Assembly: GCA_947177975.1 (NCBI GenBank)
Contig: CAMWWH010000002.1
Coordinates: 1 to 47,655, forward strand
Direction: 5' to 3'
DNA length: 47,655 bases
From: an uncultured Clostridia bacterium
Lineage (GTDB): Bacteria > Bacillota > Clostridia > Christensenellales > Borkfalkiaceae
Both the position numbers and the translations under genes were made by a program. Positions 19,349-26,623 of the stretch are shown here, in pieces. The notes under the pieces were generated by a model. The model was not told the origin of the DNA. It searched no databases and saw only the letters and a list, made by a program, of their open reading frames with translations. Within the stretch, counting starts at the first letter, position 1; each line of letters begins with the position of its first letter.

Positions 19349-20650
19349 ATGGCTACAAACAAGGATAAAAAGCATTACATATCCCGCTCGGAATCGCGCG
19401 CAATCGCAAAAGAAAATTCGAAGGCAATCCGCCATTTCGAAAAACAGAAAAAGCGCCGCGCCAAGCCCGAAGAATACACTACGGAGATGAAGGACGATAA
19501 CAACATTATCGAGTTCGAGGACCTTCATACCTATTTCTTCTCGGACGCGGGCACGGTTAAAGCGGTAAACGGCGTAACCTTCTCGATACCCGCGGGTTCG
19601 ACCGTCGGCGTCGTAGGCGAATCGGGTTGCGGCAAGAGCGTAACCTCGCTCTCGCTGATGCAGCTTGTGCAAGCGCCCAGCGGACAGATTGTAAGCGGTT
19701 CGATAAGATTTAAAGCAAGTCTTTTTAAGCGCGACGAGCGCGGGCGGAAAATTCCCGTTTACGAAACCGAAACGGACGAAAACGGCGAGGAAAAGGTAAA
19801 GCTCAACGAAAAGGGCAAGCCGATAATCAAGAAGAACTCTCTCGGCGGCAACGTTTACGAGATGGAGGACAGAGTAGTCGACATCGCAAAGATGCCGACG
19901 GAGCATATGCGCTCAATCCGCGGCAGAGAAATCGCAATGATTTTCCAGGAGCCGATGACGTCTTTAAACCCCGTGTTTACAATCGGCAACCAGCTCGACG
20001 AGGTAGGACTTCTGCATATCGAGGGTATATCCAAAAAGCAGGTCAAGGCGCACAGCATCAATATGCTTAAAATGGTAGGCATAGCCGACGCAGAGGGCGT
20101 GTACAAGAAGTACCCGCACGAGCTTTCGGGAGGTATGCGCCAGAGGGTTATGATAGCGATAGCGCTGTTGTGCAACCCCAAGCTGATAATAGCCGACGAG
20201 CCGACGACCGCTCTCGACGTTACCATTCAGGCGCAGATACTCGACCTTTTAAGGGATATAAAGCACAAGATAAACGGCTCGATAATGCTCATAACGCACG
20301 ACCTTGGCGTGGTTGCCGAAATGGCTGACTACGTCGTGGTAATGTACGCGGGCAGAGTAATCGAGATGGGTACGGCGGAGGACATATTCGATAATCCTCT
20401 TCACCCTTACACGATAGGCTTGCAGAAGAGCAAGCCGACGGTAGACGGCGAGGTGGACAAACTGTACTGTATTCCCGGCTTCGTTCCCAACCCCATAAAT
20501 ATGCCCGACTACTGCTATTTCCGCGACAGATGCGAAATGTGCAAGGAAAAGTGCGCGGGCGAATACCCCGGATACGTGCAGGTATCGCCTACTCATAAAG
20601 TGGCGTGCTATCTGTACGAAGAAACCAAGGAGGACGGTAATGGACAATAA
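19349..20650 (+). CDS. oppD: Oligopeptide ABC transporter ATPase (OppD-like) with a long insertion
   Basis: The product has 433 residues. Walker A is GESGCGKS (90-97), the Q-loop glutamine is Q200, the signature is LSGGM (259-263) and Walker B ends in ADE (about 282-284). A cysteine-rich C-terminal oligopeptide-transport domain follows (YCYFRDRCEMCKEKC). It powers peptide import with OppF. Two additions are unusual: about 50 extra basic residues at the N-terminus, and an insert of about 60 charged residues (120-180) between Walker A and the Q-loop. Start 2 bases after oppC implies coupled translation; its end overlaps oppF by 11 bases. Confidence 0.94.
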   Translation: MATNKDKKHYISRSESRAIAKENSKAIRHFEKQKKRRAKPEEYTTEMKDDNNIIEFEDLHTYFFSDAGTVKAVNGVTFSIPAGSTVGVVGESGCGKSVTSLSLMQLVQAPSGQIVSGSIRFKASLFKRDERGRKIPVYETETDENGEEKVKLNEKGKPIIKKNSLGGNVYEMEDRVVDIAKMPTEHMRSIRGREIAMIFQEPMTSLNPVFTIGNQLDEVGLLHIEGISKKQVKAHSINMLKMVGIADAEGVYKKYPHELSGGMRQRVMIAIALLCNPKLIIADEPTTALDVTIQAQILDLLRDIKHKINGSIMLITHDLGVVAEMADYVVVMYAGRVIEMGTAEDIFDNPLHPYTIGLQKSKPTVDGEVDKLYCIPGFVPNPINMPDYCYFRDRCEMCKEKCAGEYPGYVQVSPTHKVACYLYEETKEDGNGQ

Positions 20651-21899
20651 CGAAAACGTTGTTTTGGATAAGCCCGCAGCGGGCGAACCGCTCCTCGAAG
20701 TTAAGAATTTAAAGAAATATTTCACCGTAGACACCAACTTTTTCGGCAAACCCACGAAGTTTTTAAAGGCGGTGGACGGCATTTCGTTCACGCTGTATAA
20801 GGGCAAGACGCTGGGCATAGTCGGCGAGTCGGGCTGCGGCAAGTCGACGATGGGTCGCTCGCTTTTAAGACTGTACGACGGCGTCGAGGGCGAAGTTCTG
20901 TTCGAAGGTCAGGACGTAGCAAAGCTCAAAAACCGTGAGTTCGATAAACTGCGCCCCAATATGCAGATGATATTTCAGGACCCGTACGCGAGCTTATCGC
21001 CCCGTCTTACGGTCGGCGAAATCATAGGCGAGTCGGCGCGTCAGCACAAGCTTGTCGACAGGGCGGGCTTTCACGACTACGTGCTGAACGTAATGAATAT
21101 GTGCGGCTTACAGCCCCACTATTTCGAGCGTTACCCCCACGAGTTTTCGGGCGGTCAGAGGCAGCGTATCTGTATTGCGCGTGCGCTTGCGCTCAAACCC
21201 AAGCTTGTCGTCTGCGACGAGCCCGTATCGGCTCTGGACGTATCCATTCAGGCGCAGGTAATAAATATGCTCATCGAGCTGAGGGAAAAGCTCGGCTTGA
21301 CGTATATCTTCATCTCGCACGACTTGTCGGTTGTCAAGCACATATCCGACGACGTAGGCGTTATGTATCTGGGCAACATAGTCGAGTACGGCAGTAAGGA
21401 AAGCATTTTCAGCAACACGCTGCACCCTTACACCAAGGCGCTTTTCTCGGCTGTTCCCGTGCCCAACCCTCACGTCAAGATGAACAGAATTATGTTAAAG
21501 GGCGATATTCCTTCGCCCGTCAACCCGCCCAAGGGCTGTAAATTCCACACCCGTTGCGAGCACTGTATGGAAATCTGCGGACGTATTGCGCCCGAGTATA
21601 AAGAGGTCGAAGCGGGACATTTCTGCGCCTGCCACTTATACAACAGCGCCGAGGACACCGAAAGACTGCTCGCTCAGGCGGCTATCAACGAAGAGGAAGA
21701 GAAAGCCCGCGCGGAGAAGGAAGCCAAAAAGCCCTGGAACGTTGCAAAGGCTAAGGTGGTCGAAACCGCAAACAAGGTTATAAAAAAGCTCAGAAAAGAA
21801 CAAACTGTTGAAGAAGCTTCCGAAACCGAGGTTAAATCGGAAATTGACGAAACCGCACAACTTGAAGACGTAAATACCGATAATGGCGAAAAAGAATAA
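20640..21899 (+). CDS. oppF: Oligopeptide ABC transporter ATPase (OppF-like) with a charged C-terminal tail
   Basis: The product has 419 residues. Walker A is GESGCGKST (62-70), Q113 the Q-loop, FSGGQ (169-173) the signature and CDEP (about 192-195) the Walker B region. A CxxHC-type cysteine cluster occurs after residue 300 (CKFHTRCEHCMEICG). It is the second ATPase of the importer. The last 80 or so residues (about 335-419) are almost entirely charged and helical (EEEEKARAEKEAKK), likely a coiled coil, and are absent from classical OppF. The gene overlaps oppD by 11 bases and the next small gene by 17 bases. Confidence 0.94.
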   Translation: MDNNENVVLDKPAAGEPLLEVKNLKKYFTVDTNFFGKPTKFLKAVDGISFTLYKGKTLGIVGESGCGKSTMGRSLLRLYDGVEGEVLFEGQDVAKLKNREFDKLRPNMQMIFQDPYASLSPRLTVGEIIGESARQHKLVDRAGFHDYVLNVMNMCGLQPHYFERYPHEFSGGQRQRICIARALALKPKLVVCDEPVSALDVSIQAQVINMLIELREKLGLTYIFISHDLSVVKHISDDVGVMYLGNIVEYGSKESIFSNTLHPYTKALFSAVPVPNPHVKMNRIMLKGDIPSPVNPPKGCKFHTRCEHCMEICGRIAPEYKEVEAGHFCACHLYNSAEDTERLLAQAAINEEEEKARAEKEAKKPWNVAKAKVVETANKVIKKLRKEQTVEEASETEVKSEIDETAQLEDVNTDNGEKE

Positions 21900-22143
21900 A
21901 AAACCCGACGATTTGGATATGGAAACGACCTTTGCGGATATGAACGTAGAGGGGTTCCGCTGGTACGATCCGAGCTTGAAAAAGCGCAAGGCGAGCGGAA
22001 TGAAAGAGCATAAACAAAAGGTATCCCGCAAGGAATACTGGATGATGGTTCGCGCGGCTTTCGCGGCTTACGCGCCCGTGTTCCTGATTGTAATCTGCGT
22101 GTTTATTCTTATGGGCGCAATAGCCTGGCTGTGGGTAGGATAA
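21883..22143 (+). CDS. Small tail-anchored membrane protein at the end of the opp operon
   Basis: The product has 86 residues and is not recognised. Its first 50 residues are hydrophilic and mixed in charge, and a single hydrophobic helix (about 59-85, FAAYAPVFLIVICVFILMG) ends the protein, giving a tail-anchored layout with the bulk in the cytoplasm. The start codon lies 17 bases inside the end of oppF, so translation is coupled to it. This position suggests an accessory part of the peptide importer, perhaps touching the charged OppF tail; that is inference only. A terminator follows 9 bases after the stop. Confidence 0.7.
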   Translation: MAKKNKKPDDLDMETTFADMNVEGFRWYDPSLKKRKASGMKEHKQKVSRKEYWMMVRAAFAAYAPVFLIVICVFILMGAIAWLWVG

Positions 22144-22151
22144 AGAAAATC

Positions 22152-22184
22152 AAAAAGCTCTCCGATAGGGAGAGCTTTTTTTAT
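22152..22184. terminator. Bidirectional intrinsic terminator between the opp operon and the desulfidase gene
   Basis: A stem of aaaaagctctcc (22152-22163) and ggagagcttttt (22169-22180) surrounds a 5-base loop and continues into a T-run. The A-run on the other side makes it work in both directions, serving the plus-strand opp run and the minus-strand gene ending at 22210. Confidence 0.88.
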
Positions 22185-22209
22185 TAATTAAGCCATATAT
22201 AGGGGGCAA

Positions 22210-23490
22210 TTAACCCAAATCCTTAATCATAAGGCGGATAATCTCCTCGTCGGTTTCCTTCATACCCACGCGGGCAAGGTCGGAAACGTTGTCGATAGTG
22301 CTTTCCACGCCGTGGCATAAAATGCCGTCGCCGCCGTAAAACTGACTGCCGCGCTTGTACATTTCGTAGCCTAAAAGTCCCGCGTCGACAGCCGAGGCAA
22401 TCTTTGCGGCACAGCTCGACTTAGCTCCGTCGCATATGAGTCCCGACGTTATAGCCAGCGCGTTGACAACAGTGTGGGCAATCTCGTCGAAGCCGCCGCC
22501 CAAAAGGTAGGCGACGCCCGCACCCGCGCCCGCACCTGCGGAAACCGCGCCGCAGTACGCCGACAGTCTGCCGATCCCCGTCTTCAAATGAATGGTGATA
22601 AGGTCGGAAAGCGCAACCGCGCGCAACAGTTTTTCGCGGGGGATATTCATTTTTTGAGCGTAGACGACGATGGGAAGAGATGCGGTCATACCCTGATTGC
22701 CGCTGCCCGAAACGATTACGACGGGCAGAGAACAGCCGTTCATACGCGCGTCCGAGCCTGCCGCCGCGGTAGCGCGTGCAAGGTTGTGCACGCCGTCGCC
22801 GAAGCTGTCCAGAAGTACTTTGCCCACGCGCGCGCCGTAGTTACCCGTCATGCCCTCTTTTGCAATCGCCGAGTTGTACTCTATCTGCCGCGAAATAATT
22901 TCGTCTATATCTTTAATATCGACCGTGTCGGCGAACTCAATTATGCCTTTGACAGAAAGACATTCTCTGTCGGTCATACCGTCGTTGGAGTTCTCCTGGA
23001 CGACCTGCCTGTCCACAAGCTTTTCGCCGTTTTTGGAAATTTCCACAACGTTTGTGTGGTGACCCTCGATACGCGCGTAAGAGGTGTCGTCGCCCGCAAA
23101 GAGGCGGATACCTATGTCGAAGATACATCCGCTGTCAGCCGCCTTGATTGTGAATTGGGTGGCGGATATGTAGCGTTTAATATCCGAAATATCGCTTTCG
23201 GTGATTGCGGAAAGCACTTCGAGCTTTTTATCGTGTCTGCCCGCAACTATGCCCGCGGCAGCCGCGCTCGTTACGCCTTTCAGTCCGCCCGTGGAGGGCA
23301 CGATAACGCTTTTGACGTTCTTTAATATGTTGCCCGAAACGGTGATTTCAACGCGGTCGGGCAGAGCGCCCAACGCGTTCTTCGCAAGCGCCGCCGCATA
23401 CGCGATGGCTATGGGCTCGGTACAGCCCATAGCGGGCAGAAGCTCTTCTTTTAAAATGTTCAGATAGTCTGTATACAACTTTTTATCCAT
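22210..23490 (-). CDS. cyuA: L-cysteine desulfidase / L-serine dehydratase-like protein (CyuA/YhaM, UPF0597 family)
   Basis: The product has 426 residues, the normal family length. Family hallmarks are LLPAMGCTEPIAIAYA near the N-terminus (C23), SGNQGMTASLPI in the middle, and a late cysteine pair (GLICDGAKSSCAAKI). These cysteines are the expected iron-sulfur ligands. Members break down L-cysteine to pyruvate, ammonia and sulfide in the cytoplasm; a broader serine-dehydratase-like activity is possible. The gene stands alone, with its own promoter (23506-23535) and a shared terminator. Import of peptides by the neighbouring opp system could supply its substrate. No clear Shine-Dalgarno lies before the ATG and the predicted leader is only about 8 bases. 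Confidence 0.88.
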   Translation of the reverse strand: MDKKLYTDYLNILKEELLPAMGCTEPIAIAYAAALAKNALGALPDRVEITVSGNILKNVKSVIVPSTGGLKGVTSAAAAGIVAGRHDKKLEVLSAITESDISDIKRYISATQFTIKAADSGCIFDIGIRLFAGDDTSYARIEGHHTNVVEISKNGEKLVDRQVVQENSNDGMTDRECLSVKGIIEFADTVDIKDIDEIISRQIEYNSAIAKEGMTGNYGARVGKVLLDSFGDGVHNLARATAAAGSDARMNGCSLPVVIVSGSGNQGMTASLPIVVYAQKMNIPREKLLRAVALSDLITIHLKTGIGRLSAYCGAVSAGAGAGAGVAYLLGGGFDEIAHTVVNALAITSGLICDGAKSSCAAKIASAVDAGLLGYEMYKRGSQFYGGDGILCHGVESTIDNVSDLARVGMKETDEEIIRLMIKDLG

Positions 23491-23505
23491 AGTAACACCG
23501 TATAG

Positions 23506-23535
23506 ATTATATAGTCAATTGCCAACCTTTGTCAA
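23506..23535 (-). promoter_or_regulatory. Promoter of the cysteine desulfidase-like gene
   Basis: On the minus strand TTGACA (23535-23530) and TATAAT (23511-23506) are 18 bases apart. The ATG at 23490 is only 15 bases beyond the -10 box. The region is shared with a divergent promoter for the redox operon. Confidence 0.75.
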
Positions 23536-23546
23536 GCGGGAAAATG

Positions 23547-23575
23547 TTGACTTTGCGCGCGCGCGTTGATATAAT
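23547..23575 (+). promoter_or_regulatory. Promoter of the membrane redox operon
   Basis: TTGACT (23547-23552) and TATAAT (23570-23575) have the ideal 17-base spacing. The -10 box ends only 10 bases before the ATG at 23586, so the transcript would have a leader of about 3 bases and no Shine-Dalgarno. Confidence 0.8.
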
Positions 23576-23585
23576 ATATTTACTA

Positions 23586-24401
23586 ATGAAAGAAAAAACT
23601 TGCAAAACCGTGCGTTTAAGCTACGGAATAATATTCGGCGTATTCACCGTCGTGGTGGGCGCGCTGTTCATATGGCAGGTGCTGTCGCTGTATTTTACGG
23701 GTACGGCGGAGGGCTATTCGGGCGACGTTTTCACTCGCGGCAGAGTGGTGGAAGCGCTCTCTAAAATAGACCTCTTTTTCTGGCTGTGGATTGCGGGAAT
23801 AGTCGTCGGCTTCGTGCTGTGGGAGGTCTTCCCAGTAAAGCAAAAGCCGCGCAAAATCTGCCCCGACTTACAGCTTGCGCGATTAAACAAGCGTATGCCC
23901 GCTACCGCTCCCGAGGGCTTGGAAGGCGAGTTTAAGACGATAGCTCAGGCTAAAAAGGTAATATTTGCGCTTCAGTGCGCGGCGTGGGCGCTGTTCGGCG
24001 TTGCGTGCGTTTACGGATTGGTGTATCTGTGCATACCCGCAAACTTCCCCAACAAAAACGTCACGCACGAAATTTTGGAAATGGTAAAGCATATATTCCC
24101 CTGCGTATTCGCGGGACTGCTGGTTATCTGCGGCGCGGGAATTTACGAAAAGTATGCGGTTAAAGCAATGCTGCCTCTCGTGCAGAAGGTGACTAAGGGG
24201 CAGAAGCCGCAGATTAACACTAAGAATAAATTTCAGACGGCGCTTGCGGTGCTCGAAAACAAGTGGGTGATTTTGGGTATCCGTATCGCGGTTGCGGTGA
24301 TTGCCGTAGCGTTTATAATCTGGGGCGCGTTGAACGGCAATGCGCGTTCGGTATTTATCAAGGCGATAAATATCTGTACCGAATGTATAGGGCTGGGCTG
24401 A
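23586..24401 (+). CDS. Five-helix membrane protein ending in a CD1871A-like CxxC motif
   Basis: The product has 271 residues. An upstream TTG at 23529 would place the promoter inside the gene, so I start at the ATG at 23586. About five hydrophobic helices are visible (roughly 12-37, 62-82, 124-148, 166-190, 226-248). The extreme C-terminus, a helix followed by KAINICTECIGLG with C264 and C267, looks like the small CD1871A family of CxxC membrane proteins, whose function I do not know. Here that element is attached to four extra helices. The next gene starts 1 base after this stop and encodes a polyferredoxin/thioredoxin fusion, so a role in moving electrons or disulfides across the membrane is likely but inferred. 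Confidence 0.75.
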   Translation: MKEKTCKTVRLSYGIIFGVFTVVVGALFIWQVLSLYFTGTAEGYSGDVFTRGRVVEALSKIDLFFWLWIAGIVVGFVLWEVFPVKQKPRKICPDLQLARLNKRMPATAPEGLEGEFKTIAQAKKVIFALQCAAWALFGVACVYGLVYLCIPANFPNKNVTHEILEMVKHIFPCVFAGLLVICGAGIYEKYAVKAMLPLVQKVTKGQKPQINTKNKFQTALAVLENKWVILGIRIAVAVIAVAFIIWGALNGNARSVFIKAINICTECIGLG

Positions 24402-24402
24402 T

Positions 24403-26070
24403 ATGAAAAAGTTTTTTACTAAGGTTAAAGATTGGTTCGTCGCCCACAAACCCACCAAGCGCAGAATTATTCAGCTTTACGCCGCACTGCTTACAAACGC
24501 TAATTTAAAGGGCTTTGCCACGGGTAAGATTTATACGGGCGATACGAAGAAAATGTGCGTGCCCGGACTGAACTGCTATTCCTGTCCCGGAGCGGTAGGC
24601 GCGTGCCCCTTGGGCGCGTTGCAGGACAGCCTGGCGCAGAGCGGCAGGTCTGCTCCGTCGTACATACTCGGCATACTGCTGTTGTTCGGTTTGCTTTTGG
24701 GCAGGCTTATCTGCGGTTTTCTGTGTCCGTTCGGACTTATTCAGGAACTGTTGTACAAGATACGCACTCCCAAGCTGAGGAAAAACCGCTTTACGCGCGT
24801 GTTATCCTATTTCAAGTACGTTCTGCTTGCGATAGTGATAGCAATTCCCATTATCTACGCGGGCATACCGTCGTTCTGTAAGTACGTGTGCCCCGCGGGA
24901 ACGTTCGGCGGAGCGGTATCGCTTCTGTCCAACCCCAACAATACCGACTTCTTCGGTATGCTCGGCTATCTGTTCACCTGGAAGTTCTGCGTACTGGTCG
25001 TGGTGGTGGTTGCAAGTATATTTATATACCGCTTCTTCTGCCGCTTTATCTGCCCGCTCGGCGCGATATATTCGCTGTTCTGCAAAATTTCGCTTTTAGG
25101 CGTCAAGCTGGACAAGGACAAGTGTATCGACTGCGGACTGTGCGTGCAGGGCTGTAAAATGGATATAAAGCACGTGGGCGACCACGAATGTATCCAGTGC
25201 GGCGAATGTATCTCGGTTTGCCCCGTACAGGCGATAAGCTGGAAGGGCAGTCAGATTTTCTTAAGGAACACGACCCCCGTCGGACAACCCGCTGTGGCGG
25301 AGGGCGAAAAGATACAGCTTTTGGAAATCGCCAAGGCCAACGCAAGCGGCAGTGTGACTGCAGCAGAAACGGTAGTTAAAGAGGAAGCGGCTGGTGGTGC
25401 GACCACAGCGATGACGGAAGTTGAAGAGGAAACGGCTGTTGCGCAGGTCGACGAAAAGCCCAAGGGCAAAAAGTTACAGGCGGTAAAGACTGCGTTTAAA
25501 AAGCCTCGGTTTGTAGTCGAGTTCGTTGCCTGGGTGCTTGCGACGTTGTTGCTCATAGGAGCGATTATAGGGTACGCAGTAACCAAAGACAAGAAGATTA
25601 TGGTATACGCCGTGGGCGACAAGTGCCCCGAGTTTATCCTTTCGACCTACAAGTCGGACAACGACGTTGAAATGGTAAGCACGTACGGCATAAGTAAAGT
25701 GACGGTACTCAATTACTGGTACACCGATTGCGACCCCTGCAAGGCGGAATTGCCAGAGTTCGAGGCGGTCTACGAAGAGTATGACGGCGCGATAGATATG
25801 TTCGTAATACACAGCTATGCAGCCATACCTCAAGGCGGCGTTCAGAACTTCCTCGATACGGCAAAGGACAAGAACGGAAGGGCCTGGAACAGCTATAAGT
25901 TAGTATTCGCGCAGGACACCGAAGAACTCAACACCTACGGAATGCTCGGCGGCAAGTACGCGTTCCCTATGACGGTTATACTTAACTCCTCGGGAAGAAT
26001 TACTTTCGTAAGGCAAGGCAGTTGCCCGGAGGATATATTGAGAAGCGAAATAATTAAGGCTCTCGGATAA
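24403..26070 (+). CDS. Membrane polyferredoxin (NapH-like) fused to an extracytoplasmic thioredoxin domain
   Basis: The product has 555 residues. Residues 1-230 form a NapH/CcoG-type membrane part with several helices and CPxG cysteine motifs (C108, C163, C217). Two ferredoxin-type 4Fe-4S sets follow: C241/C244/C247/C251 and C263/C266/C269/C273; the first lacks the usual proline after its last cysteine. After an alanine- and glutamate-rich linker (about 300-365) comes a further membrane helix (370-392) and a TlpA/redoxin-like domain with the active site C443-D-P-C446 and a likely cis-proline at FPMT (521-524). The architecture suggests passing electrons from cytoplasmic ferredoxin to a thiol-disulfide domain outside the membrane. 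Translation is coupled to the gene before it. Confidence 0.88.
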   Translation: MKKFFTKVKDWFVAHKPTKRRIIQLYAALLTNANLKGFATGKIYTGDTKKMCVPGLNCYSCPGAVGACPLGALQDSLAQSGRSAPSYILGILLLFGLLLGRLICGFLCPFGLIQELLYKIRTPKLRKNRFTRVLSYFKYVLLAIVIAIPIIYAGIPSFCKYVCPAGTFGGAVSLLSNPNNTDFFGMLGYLFTWKFCVLVVVVVASIFIYRFFCRFICPLGAIYSLFCKISLLGVKLDKDKCIDCGLCVQGCKMDIKHVGDHECIQCGECISVCPVQAISWKGSQIFLRNTTPVGQPAVAEGEKIQLLEIAKANASGSVTAAETVVKEEAAGGATTAMTEVEEETAVAQVDEKPKGKKLQAVKTAFKKPRFVVEFVAWVLATLLLIGAIIGYAVTKDKKIMVYAVGDKCPEFILSTYKSDNDVEMVSTYGISKVTVLNYWYTDCDPCKAELPEFEAVYEEYDGAIDMFVIHSYAAIPQGGVQNFLDTAKDKNGRAWNSYKLVFAQDTEELNTYGMLGGKYAFPMTVILNSSGRITFVRQGSCPEDILRSEIIKALG

Positions 26071-26084
26071 TAAGAAATAAAAAT

Positions 26085-26118
26085 AACGCCCCGCGGCGAA
26101 TGCCGCGGGGCGTTTAAA
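26085..26118. terminator. Bidirectional terminator between convergent redox genes
   Basis: A perfect 13-bp stem, aacgccccgcggc (26085-26097) and its complement (26102-26114), closes a GAAT loop. Toward the plus side it runs into TTTAAATT; toward the minus side into a T-rich run. It separates the fusion gene from the minus-strand lipoprotein genes. Confidence 0.85.
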
Positions 26119-26126
26119 TTATCGTT

Positions 26127-26594
26127 TTAAGACACCGTTATTTTAAGTTCGTAATTACCTTTTCCGTTAACAGTAATTTCGCAGTCGTTCTTATAACCTT
26201 TAACGCCTATTGCGTGGAACACAAACTGCGTTACGTTGCCCGCTTCGTCTTTGTAATTTGAAACGGTGGGAAGAGCGGCGAAAAGCTCGTTTACCCTTGC
26301 CTGCGAAAGGCTGAGCTTACCGTTTGCGTCGGGATAAATGCTTGCAAGAACGAGGGGAGAGCACGCACCGTCCGGCAGACAAATCTGAGTTGCCACTTTG
26401 CCGCCTTCCAGATTGCCGTCCGTCTGTCCGTTTAACGCCTGACCTGCTTTATCGCCGCCCTCGTAAACGATAGTGAAGTTGTAGTCGGACGAGGTGTCGC
26501 CGCTGTCGTTGCCGCCGCAGCCGACGAGTATGCAAGCTATTGCCGCAGCCACGGCTATTACCGCAACCGCCAAAATTTTTAAAAACCTTTTCAT
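26127..26594 (-). CDS. Small lipoprotein paired with a redoxin lipoprotein
   Basis: The product has 155 residues and is not recognised. The lipobox LVGC puts lipidation at C26. The mature part has a two-cysteine element (QICLPDGACSPL) and one more cysteine near the end (NDCEI), and looks beta-rich. AAGGAG lies 7 bases before the ATG. It starts 29 bases after the stop of the large redoxin lipoprotein gene, so the two are probably one operon. The cysteines make it a plausible substrate or partner of the neighbouring thioredoxin-like domain, which is inference. Confidence 0.72.
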   Translation of the reverse strand: MKRFLKILAVAVIAVAAAIACILVGCGGNDSGDTSSDYNFTIVYEGGDKAGQALNGQTDGNLEGGKVATQICLPDGACSPLVLASIYPDANGKLSLSQARVNELFAALPTVSNYKDEAGNVTQFVFHAIGVKGYKNDCEITVNGKGNYELKITVS

Positions 26595-26623
26595 TTTTTT
26601 GCTCCTTAAAATTTATTTAACGT

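Noticed and set aside
22474-23325. A 283-codon plus-strand frame opposite the desulfidase gene
   Set aside because: The minus-strand protein is a full-length recognisable family member with its own promoter and terminator.
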